A program made the position numbers and the translations under genes. The notes under the pieces were generated by a model, which made no database searches, was not told where the DNA came from, and was given only the letters and a program-made list of their open reading frames with translations. Shown here one piece after another: positions 8,278 to 17,496 of a stretch of DNA of 64,000 bases (positions within the stretch are counted from its first letter, which is position 1; every line of letters starts with the position of its first letter). Origin of the DNA: Streptomyces rubradiris (lineage in GTDB: Bacteria; Actinomycetota; Actinomycetes; Streptomycetales; Streptomycetaceae); NCBI RefSeq assembly GCF_016860525.1, contig NZ_BNEA01000015.1, forward strand, positions 5,744,968 through 5,808,967, in the 5' to 3' direction.

Positions 8278-8982
8278 ATGACCTCTACCGACAGTGCACA
8301 GAAGGCCCCCGCCAAGGACCCCTGGGACCTGCCCGACGTCTCCGGGTACACCGTAGGCGTGCTCGGCGGCACCGGACCGCAGGGCAAGGGCCTCGCCTAC
8401 CGGCTGGCCCGGGCCGGGCAGAAGGTGATCATCGGTTCCCGCGTCGCCGACCGCGCCGAGGCGGCCGCCGCCGAACTCGGCCACGGCATCGAGGGCGCCG
8501 ACAACGCCGAGGCCGCCCGCCGCAGCGATATCGTGATCGTCGCCGTACCGTGGGACGGCCACAGCGACACCCTGAAGGCGCTGCGCGCGGAACTGGCCGG
8601 CAAGCTCGTCGTGGACTGCGTCAACCCGCTCGGCTTCGACAAGAAGGGCGCCTACGCCCTCAAGCCCGAGGAGGGCAGCGCCGCCGAGCAGGCCGCCGCG
8701 CTGCTGCCGGAGTCCCGGGTCACCGCCGCCTTCCACCACCTGTCGGCCGTCCTGCTCCAGGACCCGGAGATCGAGAGCATCGACACCGACGTCATGGTCC
8801 TCGGCGAGCAGCGCGCGGACGTGGAGATCGTGCAGGCCCTGGCCGGCCGCATCCCCGGCATGCGCGGCATCTTCGCCGGCCGGCTGCGCAACGCCCACCA
8901 GGTGGAGTCGCTGGTCGCCAACCTGATCTCCGTCAACCGCCGGTACAAGGCGCACGGCGGGCTGCGCGTGACCGACGTGTGA
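8278..8982 (+). CDS. npdG: F420H2:NADP oxidoreductase (NADPH-dependent F420 reductase)
   Basis: 234 residues. A Rossmann motif (GVLGGTGPQGKGLAYRLA) begins near residue 25, followed by KVIIGSRVADRAE, where the serine-arginine pair favours NADP(H) over NAD. VDCVNPLGFDKKGAYAL and AFHHLSAVLL match the F420-binding surface of the family. The enzyme moves hydride between NADPH and the deazaflavin F420, supplying F420H2 to reductases. The first 25 residues are a polar extension common in actinobacteria. It is not next to F420 biosynthesis genes. The start ATG is preceded by the stop of the sialidase gene 37 bases upstream. Confidence 0.9.
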   Translation: MTSTDSAQKAPAKDPWDLPDVSGYTVGVLGGTGPQGKGLAYRLARAGQKVIIGSRVADRAEAAAAELGHGIEGADNAEAARRSDIVIVAVPWDGHSDTLKALRAELAGKLVVDCVNPLGFDKKGAYALKPEEGSAAEQAAALLPESRVTAAFHHLSAVLLQDPEIESIDTDVMVLGEQRADVEIVQALAGRIPGMRGIFAGRLRNAHQVESLVANLISVNRRYKAHGGLRVTDV

Positions 8983-9055
8983 GCCGCCGGAGCCCATGGG
9001 GGACACTGGTCCGCGAAGCAGTTCCGAGCAGTGTCCCCGACAGGAGCCCCCCGTC

Positions 9056-9247
9056 ATGCCCCGCATCGCCCTCTACACCCTCGTCGTCTGCGTCCTCGCC
9101 GTGGCCGCGGCGGTCGTCTCCTTCGTCCAGGGCAGCTGGCTGGGGATCGTCTGGGTGCTGCTGGCCGGGCTGTCGTCCAACATGACCTGGTACTACGTCA
9201 AGCGCGGCCGGACCGAGGCCGCCCGCGACACGTCCGTCACGAGCTGA
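9056..9247 (+). CDS. Small two-helix membrane protein (63 aa)
   Basis: ATG at 9056 follows CAGGAG at a spacing of nine bases. Two hydrophobic helices (ALYTLVVCVLAVAAAVVSF and LGIVWVLLAGLSSNMTWYY) are joined by a short turn, with a basic then acidic tail. It is a recognisable kind of small Streptomyces membrane protein without a known role. It ends 9 bases from the convergent protease gene. Confidence 0.7.
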   Translation: MPRIALYTLVVCVLAVAAAVVSFVQGSWLGIVWVLLAGLSSNMTWYYVKRGRTEAARDTSVTS

Positions 9248-9256
9248 ACGAGCCGG

Positions 9257-10057
9257 TCACGAACCGAGCGAGCAGATCGCCGGGCTCTCCTCCCAGAAGC
9301 GGTACCGGGCGTCGCCGCAGTACTGGGAGAACATGTCCACGTTCAGCGCCCGCATGACCGCGTCGACGACGTCGAAGAACGCCTCGTTGACCGACGGCAG
9401 CCACAGCACCGCGAACACGAAGAGCAGCCCGAACGGGGCGAACGGCTCCACCTGCCGCTTCACCTTGTACGACAGCCACGGTTCGAGCACGCCGTAGCCG
9501 TCCAGGCCCGGCACCGGCAGGAAGTTCAGGATCGCCGCCGTCACCTGGAGCAGCGCCAGGAACGCCAGCGCGAACCGGAAGTCCGCGGGCACGCCGTCCA
9601 GCGCGTCCAGCCAGAACGGGGCCGTGCACACCGCGGCGAACAGCACGTTCGTCAGCGGGCCCGCCGCCGAGACCAGGCTGTGCCGCCAGCGGCCCCGGAT
9701 GCGGTTCCGCTCGATGAACACCGCGCCGCCGGGCAGACCGATCCCGCCCATGATCACGAACAGCACCGGGAGCACGATGCTCAGCAGCGCGTGCGTGTAC
9801 TTCAGCGGGTTCAGCGTGAGGTAGCCCTTCGCGCCGACCGAGATGTCCCCGCTGTGCAGGGCGGTGCGCGCGTGCGCGTACTCGTGCAGACACAGGGAGA
9901 CGATCCAGGCCGCGGTCACGAACAGGAACACCGCGACGCCCGGCTGCTCGGCGTACCCGGTCCAGGTGGCCCAGCCGGTCACCGCCGTCACGGCCAGGAT
10001 GCCGACGAACACGGGACTGACCTGCCGGTCGCCGGGGCGGGTGGTGGCGGTGGTCAT
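9257..10057 (-). CDS. Site-2 protease family (M50-like) membrane metalloprotease
   Basis: 266 residues from ATG at 10057, preceded by AGGAG; the alternative ATG four bases further up is out of frame, and a longer in-frame start adds an unlikely leader. The zinc motif HEYAH near residue 69 is the HExxH of M50 proteases, and the second metal site is NFLPVPGLDGYG (NxxPxPxLDG) near residue 177. About six membrane segments are seen. Such rhomboid-like intramembrane proteases cut signalling proteins within the membrane; its substrate is unknown. The C-terminal 70 residues (LNVDMFSQYCGDARYRFWEE) are specific to actinomycete members. Confidence 0.86.
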   Translation of the reverse strand: MTTATTRPGDRQVSPVFVGILAVTAVTGWATWTGYAEQPGVAVFLFVTAAWIVSLCLHEYAHARTALHSGDISVGAKGYLTLNPLKYTHALLSIVLPVLFVIMGGIGLPGGAVFIERNRIRGRWRHSLVSAAGPLTNVLFAAVCTAPFWLDALDGVPADFRFALAFLALLQVTAAILNFLPVPGLDGYGVLEPWLSYKVKRQVEPFAPFGLLFVFAVLWLPSVNEAFFDVVDAVMRALNVDMFSQYCGDARYRFWEESPAICSLGS

Positions 10058-10167
10058 GCATCGGCTCCTGTGGTGACGAGGGACGTGGCGAGGGACTCCG
10101 GGAAGATCCGAGAGCATACGGGGAAAACGTCTCGCCGTCGCCGCCGGGTTCCTGGAAGGTTGGGGGG

Positions 10168-10641
10168 ATGACAGGGATGCGGGTGTTCTACGAGGGCTGG
10201 CAGATGGAGTGCTGCGGGCGGCCGTTCGCGGTGGGCGACGAGGTGGCCTGGCCGCTGGTCGCCGTGACCACGGAGGAACACCGGGAGCGGTGCTACGGGG
10301 CCGAGGCGTGGGTGGAGAACCACGGCGACCGCACCCGCCCGGCCACCGGCAGGGTCCGCGCCGTCGAGCTGGTCCGCCAGGAATACCTGGTCCACACGGA
10401 CCGGCGCGCCCGCGAACGCCTCGACCGCGCGCCCGACCCGGCCGCGGGTTCCGAGGGGCTGGTCGTCCTCCCCTCCCCGTACCGCTGGGAGGCGGTGCCC
10501 GGCGCGTACACCCTCCAGAGCGCCGACAGCTGTCCGAAGTGGTTCGAGCCCGACGAACCCGGCCCGGACCCGGGCCCCCAGCGGCTGCACCGCACGGTCG
10601 GCGCTCTGGTCACCCTGGAGCCGACGGGCGACCGCCCCTGA
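10168..10641 (+). CDS. Uncharacterised actinomycete protein (DUF6578-like)
   Basis: 157 residues starting MTGMRVFYEGWQMECCGRPF. It has an N-terminal strand-rich segment with a double cysteine (WQMECCG), a central conserved VENHGDRTRPATGRVRAVE, and a low-complexity proline-rich tail. I believe this is the DUF6578 family, but could not check. No catalytic motif is visible. It diverges from the protease gene and is followed by a 460-base gap filled with repeats. Confidence 0.68.
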   Translation: MTGMRVFYEGWQMECCGRPFAVGDEVAWPLVAVTTEEHRERCYGAEAWVENHGDRTRPATGRVRAVELVRQEYLVHTDRRARERLDRAPDPAAGSEGLVVLPSPYRWEAVPGAYTLQSADSCPKWFEPDEPGPDPGPQRLHRTVGALVTLEPTGDRP

Positions 10642-10750
10642 CGGCGGGGGCCGGGGGCATGGCCGTCGGGCACTGGCCCGCGCCACCGCCCCGACCACCA
10701 CGCGCGCCTGCCCCGCCACCGGCCCGCCGGGTGCCACGCCGTCAGCCTGG

Positions 10751-11045
10751 CCGGTCGTGTCCGGTGGGTGGGGCTTCCGCCCATCGGGCGGTCGTTCCGG
10801 GAGGTCGGCCGGTTGGTTCGGTGGGTGGGTTCGCCATCCTGTGGGAGGCCGTTTCCGGCAGTCTCACCGGTTGCGTCCGGTGGGTGCGGCTCCGGTCCGG
10901 TGGGTGGTCGTCCCCGGCGGCTTCACCGGTCGTGTTCGCCGGACGCGGCTCCCCGTCCAGTCGGCGATCGTCCCCGGCGGTCGCGCCGGTCGTGACCGGC
11001 GAGCGCCGCTCTCGCCGAGCCGGTGGCCGTCCCGGCACCCTCCCG
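10751..11045. repeat. Five degenerate tandem units of 58-60 bp
   Basis: Units start at 10751, 10809, 10867, 10926 and 10986, each beginning CCGGT(C/T)G and usually containing GGTGGGTG and a C-rich GTCCCCGGCGG end. Spacing is 58, 58, 59, 60. The array fills most of the 465-base gap (10642-11106) between the DUF6578-like gene and the SARP gene; no credible ORF is in it. Drift between units suggests an old duplication. Confidence 0.75.
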
Positions 11046-11106
11046 CCCCCTTTCCGACACCGGCCGCCCCCACCACCGATCACCGTTCGCGCCCCCTCCG
11101 GAGACA

Positions 11107-14100
11107 ATGGACCCCGTGTATTACCGGCTGCTCGGCACCACCCAGGCGTTCCGCCCCGACGGCACGGCCGTCCCGGTCGGCGGGGCGCGGCTGCGTACCC
11201 TGCTCAGCGTGCTCGCGTTGCGGGCCGGCCGGACCGTGCCCACGGCCGTGCTCGTGGACGAGGTGTGGGGCGCCGACCCGCCCGCCGACGCCACCGGCGC
11301 CCTCCAGGCGCTCGTCGGCCGGCTCCGCCGCGCCCTCGGCGCCGAGGCCGTCGCCTCCGCCGACGGCGGCTACCGGCTCACCGCCGCCCCCGACGACGTC
11401 GACCTCACCCGCTTCGACCGGCTCACCGGCGACGGCCTGACCGCCCTCGCCGACGGCGACCCGGCCAAGGCCGCCGCCGTCCTCGACGAGGCCCTCGCCC
11501 TGTGGCACGGGCCCGCCCTGCCGGACCTGCCCGACCGCACCGCCGAGGCGGCCCGCTGGGAGACCCGCCGGCTCGACGCCCGGCGCGCCCGGCACGCCGC
11601 CGCACTCGCCCTCGGCCGGGCCGAGCAGGCGCTGCCCGAGCTGACCGCGCTGTGCGACGACCACCCGCTGGACGAGCCGCTCCAGGCGCTGCGGCTGCGC
11701 GCCCTGCGCGACACCGGCCGCCCCGCCCAGGCCCTGGCCGCCTACGAGGACGTACGCCGGCTGCTCGCCGACCGGCTCGGCTCCGACCCCGGGCCGGAGC
11801 TGCGCGCCCTGCACGCCGAACTGCTGCGCGCGGAACCGGCGCCCGCCGCGCCCGCCGCCCCGGGCAACCTGCCCGCCCGGCTCACCTCCTTCGTCGGCCG
11901 CGAAGCCGACCTGGAGGCCATCGCCGCCGACCTCGCCGGGACCCGCCTGGTCACCCTGCTCGGGCCCGGCGGCGCCGGGAAGACCCGGCTGTCCCAGGAG
12001 GCCGCCGAGGCGGTACGGCACCGCGTCCGGGACGGGGTGTGGCTCGCCGAACTGGCCCCCGTGGACGACCCGGACGCCGTGCCCCAGGCCGTGCTCACCG
12101 CCATCGGCGCCCGGGACACCGTGCTGCACGGCGCCGGCGTGGACGGCATGCGCGCGGTCGCCGACCGGCACGACGACCCCCTCGAACGGCTCGTGGAGCA
12201 CTGCGCCCGGCGCCGGATGCTGCTCGTGCTGGACAACTGCGAGCACGTCGTGGACGCCGCCGCCCGGCTCGCGGAGTCCCTGCTGGCCCGCTGCCCGGAG
12301 CTGACCGTCCTCGCCACCAGCCGGGAACCCCTCGGCGTACCGGGGGAGTTGGTGCGGCCCGTGGAACCGCTGCCCGAGCCGGTCGCGCTGCGGCTGCTCG
12401 CCGAGCGCGGCGCGGCGGCCCGCCCCGGCTTCCGGGTGGCCGACGACCCGGAGGCGTGCGCCGAGATCTGCCGCCGCCTGGACGGACTCCCGCTCGCCAT
12501 CGAACTGGCCGCCGCCCGGCTGCGCATGCTGACCCCCCGGCAGATAGCCGACCGGCTGGACGACCGGTTCCGGCTGCTCACCTCCGGCAGCCGCACCGTG
12601 CTGCCCCGCCAGCAGACCCTCAGAGCCGTCGTGGACTGGTCCTGGGACCTGCTGGACGCCGCCGAACGGGACGTGCTGGCCCGGCTGTCGGTCTTCGCCG
12701 GCGGCTGCGACCTGGCCGCCGCCGAGGCCGTGTGCGGGCCGGCCGCGCTGGACGCCCTCGGCTCCCTGGTCGACAAGTCCCTGGTGGTGGCCGCGCCCGC
12801 GGCCGGCGGCATGCGCTACCGGCTGCTGGAGACCGTCGCCGAGTACGCCGCCGAACGGCTCGCCGAGACCGGGCGGCGCACCGAGACCGAACGCGCCCAC
12901 CTGACGTACTACCGCGAACTCGCCCGCACCACCGATCCGTTGCTGCGCGGCCCCGAACAGCTCGCCGCCATCGGCCGGTTCCAGCTGGAGTACGAGAACC
13001 TGCGCACCGCCTTCCGGCACGCCCTCGCCCTCGGCAACGAGCAGGAGGGGCTGTGCCTGGTCCACTCCCTGCTGTGGTTCTGGCAGATGCGCGACCAGCG
13101 CGTGGAGACCCGCAACTGGTGCCGGGAGGTCATGGCGCTCGGCCCCGACCCGTTCGCCGAACCGGCGAGCCCCGCCGCACCCGTCTGGCAGCGCTGCACC
13201 GACACCCCGCCCCCGTACACCGGCGAGGCCCTGGCGGAGGCCCGGCGCGGCGTCCATCTGGCCCATCTGGCCTGCATGGACACCGAGATGGACGCCTGGC
13301 AGACGCCCGCCGCGCAGGCCAAGCTGCGCACCATCGCCCAGGTCTACGAACCCGGCCTGCCGCAGACCTGCCGGACACCTGGCCTGCTGTGGTTCTTCGC
13401 CGTGCTGCTGACCGGCGGCGCCGACCGGCTGCACACCATCGTGGACGCCTGCGTGCGGACCTGCCGGGAGACCCCGGGCTTCGAGTGGGAGCTGGCCGGA
13501 GTGCTGTACCTGCGCGCCAACTTCCTGTCCAACCGGGCCGCTTGGACGGGCGACGCCACCCGGGACGCCGACGAGTCGCTGGAGATCTTCCGCCGCCTCG
13601 GCGACGCCTGGGGCGCCACCGAGGCCCTGGCCGCCCGTGGCGAGGCCAACGAACGCAGGGCCGCCTACGACAGGGCGGCGGCCGACTACCGGGCCGCCAT
13701 CGAGCACGCCGAACGCCTCGGCGCCCGCACCCAGACGGCCGTGCTGCGCGCCCGGCTCGGCGGCGTCCTGCTGGAGTCCGGCGAGAGCGAGCGCGGTGAG
13801 CGGATGCTCCGGGACGTCATCGCCGACCAGGACGGCGCGCCGAACGAGGCGACCACGATGGCCCGGCTGCACCTGGCCTCCTGGCTCGGCCTGACCGACC
13901 GCACCGCCGAGGCGCGCGAGCAGCTACGGGTGATGCGCGCCGAACTCCCCGTCGCCCGGTTCGTCATCTTCGACTCCCTGCTGACGTGCCAGGAGGCCCT
14001 GCTGGACGCCCTGGACCGGCGGACCGGGACGGCCCTCACCCTGGCCCGCAAGGCACTGCGGCTCAGCGCCGAACCACTGTCCCAGGCCCTCACCCCGCAT

Positions 14101-14358
14101 CTGCACTCCGTCTGCCTCACCGCCGCCGCGATGGCCCTCGCCGACACCGACGGCGGCGAGCGGGCCGCCGACGCCGCCCGCTGCCTGGGTGCCGCCCAGG
14201 CGCTGCTGCCGGCCGGTCATGTGGTGGCCGGCGTGGAGCTGCGGATCCGCGACCTGGCCGAGGCCCGGCTCCGGGCCCGGCTGGACGAGCGGTCGTACGA
14301 GGCCGCGTACGCCGAGGGCGGTGGCCTCTCCCTCGCGGAGGCCACCGCCCTGGTCTGA
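11107..14358 (+). CDS. AfsR/SARP-type regulator with BTAD, NB-ARC and TPR-like regions
   Basis: 1083 residues from ATG at 11107 (GGAG three bases before; GTG at 11116 is an alternative). Residues about 1-95 form an OmpR-type winged helix (LGTTQAFRPDG, LVDEVWG, LVGRLRRALG), 95-245 the BTAD domain, and from 260 an NB-ARC-like ATPase with P-loop LGPGGAGKTRLS near 286, LVLDNCEHVVDAAA as Walker B, and TSREPLGVPGE as the sensor motif. The last 400 residues are helical TPR-like repeats. Such proteins activate secondary-metabolite genes on binding ATP. No biosynthetic cluster adjoins; the target may be the convergent ABC exporter or a distant locus. Kinase phosphorylation, known for AfsR, is possible. 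Confidence 0.9.
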   Translation: MDPVYYRLLGTTQAFRPDGTAVPVGGARLRTLLSVLALRAGRTVPTAVLVDEVWGADPPADATGALQALVGRLRRALGAEAVASADGGYRLTAAPDDVDLTRFDRLTGDGLTALADGDPAKAAAVLDEALALWHGPALPDLPDRTAEAARWETRRLDARRARHAAALALGRAEQALPELTALCDDHPLDEPLQALRLRALRDTGRPAQALAAYEDVRRLLADRLGSDPGPELRALHAELLRAEPAPAAPAAPGNLPARLTSFVGREADLEAIAADLAGTRLVTLLGPGGAGKTRLSQEAAEAVRHRVRDGVWLAELAPVDDPDAVPQAVLTAIGARDTVLHGAGVDGMRAVADRHDDPLERLVEHCARRRMLLVLDNCEHVVDAAARLAESLLARCPELTVLATSREPLGVPGELVRPVEPLPEPVALRLLAERGAAARPGFRVADDPEACAEICRRLDGLPLAIELAAARLRMLTPRQIADRLDDRFRLLTSGSRTVLPRQQTLRAVVDWSWDLLDAAERDVLARLSVFAGGCDLAAAEAVCGPAALDALGSLVDKSLVVAAPAAGGMRYRLLETVAEYAAERLAETGRRTETERAHLTYYRELARTTDPLLRGPEQLAAIGRFQLEYENLRTAFRHALALGNEQEGLCLVHSLLWFWQMRDQRVETRNWCREVMALGPDPFAEPASPAAPVWQRCTDTPPPYTGEALAEARRGVHLAHLACMDTEMDAWQTPAAQAKLRTIAQVYEPGLPQTCRTPGLLWFFAVLLTGGADRLHTIVDACVRTCRETPGFEWELAGVLYLRANFLSNRAAWTGDATRDADESLEIFRRLGDAWGATEALAARGEANERRAAYDRAAADYRAAIEHAERLGARTQTAVLRARLGGVLLESGESERGERMLRDVIADQDGAPNEATTMARLHLASWLGLTDRTAEAREQLRVMRAELPVARFVIFDSLLTCQEALLDALDRRTGTALTLARKALRLSAEPLSQALTPHLHSVCLTAAAMALADTDGGERAADAARCLGAAQALLPAGHVVAGVELRIRDLAEARLRARLDERSYEAAYAEGGGLSLAEATALV

Positions 14359-14371
14359 CGGTCGCGCGGCG

Positions 14372-15193
14372 TCAGCTCTTCGTACGGAACTTGTGGATCG
14401 CGACCGGGGCCATCACCACGGTCAGCCCGACCGACCAGAGGACCGTCACCCACAGGGCGTGCGCCACCGGGCCGCCCTCCATCAGCCCGCGCGCGCAGTC
14501 GGCCAGCGCGGAGAGCGGGTTGTAGTCGGTGAACGCCTGGAGCCAGCCCGGCATGGACTGGGTCGGCGCGAAGATCGAGGAGCCGAACTGGAGCGGCATC
14601 AGCACCAGGAAGCCCATCGCCTGCACCGACTGCGCGTTCTTCATCACCACGCCGAGGGTCAGGAACACCCACATCAGCGCCGACCCGAACAGCGCGGACA
14701 GCGCCACGGAACCGAGCAGACCGCTCCAGCTGCCCACGTCGTAGCCCACGAGCAGGGCGACCACCAGCAGTACCGCCGTCGCGAACAGCATCCGCATCAG
14801 CTCCACCGCGATCTTCGCGAAGAGCACCGAGCCGCGCCCGATGGGCAGCGAGCGGAAGCGGTCCATGACACCGGAGTTGAAGTCCTGGTTGAAGCCGGTG
14901 CCCACACCCTGGGCCATGTTCATGCCCATCATGGCGAGCAGTCCGGGCACCACGTACTGCACGTACTGCTCCTGGCCGCCGCCCAGCGACTTGCCGATGG
15001 AGCCGCCGAAGACGTACACGAACAGCAGGGTGAAGACGACCGGGAACAGGATGGCGTCGAACATCGACTCCGGGTCCTGGCGGATCCACAGCAGATTGCG
15101 GCGGATCAGCGCGCCGGTGTGCCGCAGGTGGGCCCGCAGCGGGATCGGCGTATCGGCCTGCGCGGCGGCCGGGGAGAGGGTGGCGGTGCTCAT
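14372..15193 (-). CDS. ABC-2 type drug export permease (DrrB-like)
   Basis: 273 residues with six membrane segments. ATG at 15193 overlaps the upstream ATPase stop by four bases (ATGA), so translation is coupled. RNLLWIRQDPESMFDAILFP and the MDRFRSLPI block match the DrrB/NodJ exporter family, and GFLVLMPLQFGSSIFAPTQSMP the later segments. With its ATPase it should export an antibiotic or lipid. It ends 14 bases from the convergent SARP gene. Confidence 0.9.
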   Translation of the reverse strand: MSTATLSPAAAQADTPIPLRAHLRHTGALIRRNLLWIRQDPESMFDAILFPVVFTLLFVYVFGGSIGKSLGGGQEQYVQYVVPGLLAMMGMNMAQGVGTGFNQDFNSGVMDRFRSLPIGRGSVLFAKIAVELMRMLFATAVLLVVALLVGYDVGSWSGLLGSVALSALFGSALMWVFLTLGVVMKNAQSVQAMGFLVLMPLQFGSSIFAPTQSMPGWLQAFTDYNPLSALADCARGLMEGGPVAHALWVTVLWSVGLTVVMAPVAIHKFRTKS

Positions 15194-16209
15194 GCGGCGA
15201 CCTCCTGGCGGGCGGGCGGGGCGTCCTGCGGGGCACTGGCGCGGTGGCCGGTGAGGGACAGGAACACCTCGTCCAGGCTGGGTAGTTCGGTGGTGATGGA
15301 GGACAGGGTGATGCCGCGCGCGGTGACCGCGCCGACCACGGCGGTCAGCTGCTCGTCGCTGAGGATCGGCACCAGCAGGGTCCCGGTCTCGGTGTCCACG
15401 GTGGTGGACGCCAGCCCGGTGATGCCCAGTTCGTCCAGCATGCCGGCGAGCGGGCGCAGCTGGAGCGGGTCGACCGGCCGCACCCGCAGGGTGCGCCCGC
15501 CGACGCGGGCCTTGAGCTCCTCGATGCCGCCCTTGGCGATGACCCGGCCGCGGTCCACCACGGTCAGCTCGGAGGCGAGCTGTTCGGCCTCCTCCATGTA
15601 CTGGGTGGTGAGCAGCACGGTGACGCCGTCGCCGACCATCGCCTTGACCTCGTCCCACACCTCGTTGCGGGTGCGCGGGTCGAGGCCGGTGGTCGGCTCG
15701 TCCAGGTACAGCACGGCCGGCCGGCCGATCATCGAGGCGGCCAGGTCCAGCCGGCGCCGCATGCCGCCGGAGTAGGTGCCGGCCGGGCGCCGGGCGGCCT
15801 CGGTCAGCGAGAACCGCTCCAGCAGCTCGTCGGCGCGGGCCCGGGCCTCCTTGCGGGACAGGTCCAGCAGCCGGCCGATCAGGTACAGGTTCTCCCAGCC
15901 CGGGAGCTTCTCGTCCACCGACGCGTACTGGCCGGTGAGACCGATGACCCGGCGCAGCTGCCGGGGCTGGCGTACGACGTCGTAGCCGGCCACGGTGGCC
16001 TGCCCGGAGTCCGGGGTGATCAGGGTGGACAGGATGCGTACGAGGGTGGTCTTGCCGGCGCCGTTCGGCCCGAGCACACCCATCACGGTGCCCTCGCGCA
16101 CGTCCAGATCGACACCGTCCAGCGCCTTGGTCTCGCCGTAGTGCTTGACCAGCCCCCGTACGGTCACGGCGGAGCGTCCGCCGGCGGGGTTGTCGTCGAT
16201 GCGTGTCAT
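15190..16209 (-). CDS. ABC transporter ATP-binding protein (DrrA-like)
   Basis: 339 residues from ATG at 16209 (MTRIDDNPAGGRS). Walker A is GPNGAGKTTL near residue 54, the signature is TYSGGMRRRLDLA near 147, and Walker B AVLYLDEPTTGLDPRTR follows. The C-terminal about 100 residues are the DrrA-type extension (LRVRPVDPLQLRPL). It pairs with the permease downstream for export of drugs or similar hydrophobic compounds. An in-frame ATG 30 bases upstream is less likely. Confidence 0.93.
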   Translation of the reverse strand: MTRIDDNPAGGRSAVTVRGLVKHYGETKALDGVDLDVREGTVMGVLGPNGAGKTTLVRILSTLITPDSGQATVAGYDVVRQPRQLRRVIGLTGQYASVDEKLPGWENLYLIGRLLDLSRKEARARADELLERFSLTEAARRPAGTYSGGMRRRLDLAASMIGRPAVLYLDEPTTGLDPRTRNEVWDEVKAMVGDGVTVLLTTQYMEEAEQLASELTVVDRGRVIAKGGIEELKARVGGRTLRVRPVDPLQLRPLAGMLDELGITGLASTTVDTETGTLLVPILSDEQLTAVVGAVTARGITLSSITTELPSLDEVFLSLTGHRASAPQDAPPARQEVAA

Positions 16210-16307
16210 GGGGAAGACAGTGCCAGGCCCCACTGACAAACCGCCGACAGAGCGCCGACACCGGGTACCGGCGCCGCGTCGGCGGCCTGTCGGCGCGGGC
16301 GGGGGCG

Positions 16308-16991
16308 CTACGACACCTGCCGGATGTCGGCGCCGACGAGCTGCCCGCCGGACACGGTGTAGGTGCCCCGGAACACCTGCACACTGCCGTCGGTCTGGGT
16401 CGCCCGGATCTCCGCGGCGACCTCACCGCCGCCGTTGTCGGAGGCGGTGACGTCGATGTGCCGGGTGGAGGAGAAGCCCGCCACCCAGTCCGAGTAGGAG
16501 CCGCCGAAGAGCCGGCCGCCGCCCATGGACCAGGCGGCCTGGAAGTCCCCGGCGTTGAGGTGGTCGTAGTACGTGGTGACGACCGCGCTCGCGTCCTGTT
16601 CCTCCGCCGAGGGCTCGGGCGTCGGGGTGTCGTCGTATCCGCCGCTGTCGTCGTAGTCGGGTGTGACCGCCGGTGTGGTGTACCCGCCGTCGGTGGGGGA
16701 CGGCAGGGAGGTCCAGCCGTCGTAGGACCCGCCGGGCGACACGGTGACGCCGGACCAGCCGCCCGCCGACGGGGTGTCGGGGCCGTCCGCGACGGCCACC
16801 CCGAGCGTCACCCCGCCGGCCACCAGCACCGCCAGCAGCGCCCAGGGCAGCCAGACCGGCAGCCGGGTGGCGCCGACGCGCACATACCCGCCCCCGGCCG
16901 GCTCGGGCGCGGCGCGCGGCGCCCCGCAGTCCGGGCAGTCCGGCCGCGCGGCGTCCTCGACGCGCGCGCCGCAGTGAACACAGAAATGCAT
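16308..16991 (-). CDS. Zinc-ribbon, single-pass membrane protein of unknown function
   Basis: 227 residues starting MHFCVHCGARVEDAARPDCP. CxxC...CxxC in the first 22 residues is a zinc ribbon; a single membrane helix (WLPWALLAVLVAGGVTLGVAV) follows near residue 48, and a serine/glycine/tyrosine-rich linker leads to an extracellular domain of about 100 residues (VVTTYYDHLNAGDFQAAWSM ... GTYTVSGGQLVGADIRQV) that looks like an NTF2-like fold. Zinc-ribbon-plus-helix proteins of this kind are membrane-located adaptors. It is the last gene of the three-gene cassette 16308-19032. Confidence 0.75.
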   Translation of the reverse strand: MHFCVHCGARVEDAARPDCPDCGAPRAAPEPAGGGYVRVGATRLPVWLPWALLAVLVAGGVTLGVAVADGPDTPSAGGWSGVTVSPGGSYDGWTSLPSPTDGGYTTPAVTPDYDDSGGYDDTPTPEPSAEEQDASAVVTTYYDHLNAGDFQAAWSMGGGRLFGGSYSDWVAGFSSTRHIDVTASDNGGGEVAAEIRATQTDGSVQVFRGTYTVSGGQLVGADIRQVS

Positions 16992-16998
16992 GGCCCCC

Positions 16999-17085
16999 GC
17001 TCTCCGTCTCCGGCCCGCTCTCCGCTACAGGCCGCTCTCCGTCTCCGGCCCGTTTTCCGTCTCCGTGCCGCTCTCCGGCTACAGG
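16999..17085. repeat. Short 35-bp direct repeat between two cassette genes
   Basis: GCTCTCCGTCTCCGGCCCG occurs at 16999 and again at 17034, a 35-bp period, with further decayed CTCTCCG copies to about 17076 and CTACAGGCCGC appearing twice, once overlapping the stop of the 17079-17459 gene. It fills the gap between the two genes. Confidence 0.6.
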
Positions 17086-17459
17086 CCGCGGACGGCTTCC
17101 TCGATGGTCACCGCGAGCGAGGCCAGCCCGGCGAACCCGGGCACGGCCTCCACCAGCGCCTTCGCGACCCGGCGCAGCTTGCCCGTACGGGGCTCGGGCG
17201 CGGCCAGCTCCTCGCGCGCGTCCTCGGCGAACTCCGCCAGGTCCTCCCGCTCCGGGTGGTCCGAGCGGCGCAGCTCCTCGACGAACCGGGCCAGCAGGTC
17301 GCTGATCTCCTGCGGGGTCAGCGGCCGGCCCCCGGTCCGCTCCGCCTCTTCCTCCGTGACCCGGAAGTCGACGCGGGCGTTGCTGCCGCTCGCCACCACC
17401 GTGTTCCTGACCTGCGCGTTCCCCGTCGCGATGACGCCGTCGTTGCTGCGCTGGTGCAT
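17079..17459 (-). CDS. Small protein with N-terminal amyloid-like motif and C-terminal hydrophobic helix
   Basis: 126 residues. Residues 8-30 (GVIATGNAQV ... VASGSNARV) form a glycine/alanine/valine motif that aligns without gaps to the C-terminus of the upstream gene's protein, with 11 identities in 23. Residues about 44-90 are a charged helical region (LTPQEISDLLARFVEELRRS) and 97-126 an amphipathic/hydrophobic helix pair (KALVEAVPGFAGLASLAVTI). This is the layout of a small effector brought to a partner by a shared motif. No enzyme motif is present. It starts 38 bases after the upstream stop. The functional reading is an inference; the shared motif is observed. Confidence 0.72.
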   Translation of the reverse strand: MHQRSNDGVIATGNAQVRNTVVASGSNARVDFRVTEEEAERTGGRPLTPQEISDLLARFVEELRRSDHPEREDLAEFAEDAREELAAPEPRTGKLRRVAKALVEAVPGFAGLASLAVTIEEAVRGL

Positions 17460-17496
17460 GCCGGTCCCCGTTCGTCCGTTGCGTATGCGGTGGTTG

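Noticed and set aside
11080..13872. 930-residue minus-strand ORF opposite the SARP gene
   Set aside because: Glycine/glutamine-rich frame typical of antisense to GC-rich coding DNA; the plus strand encodes an unmistakable SARP protein.
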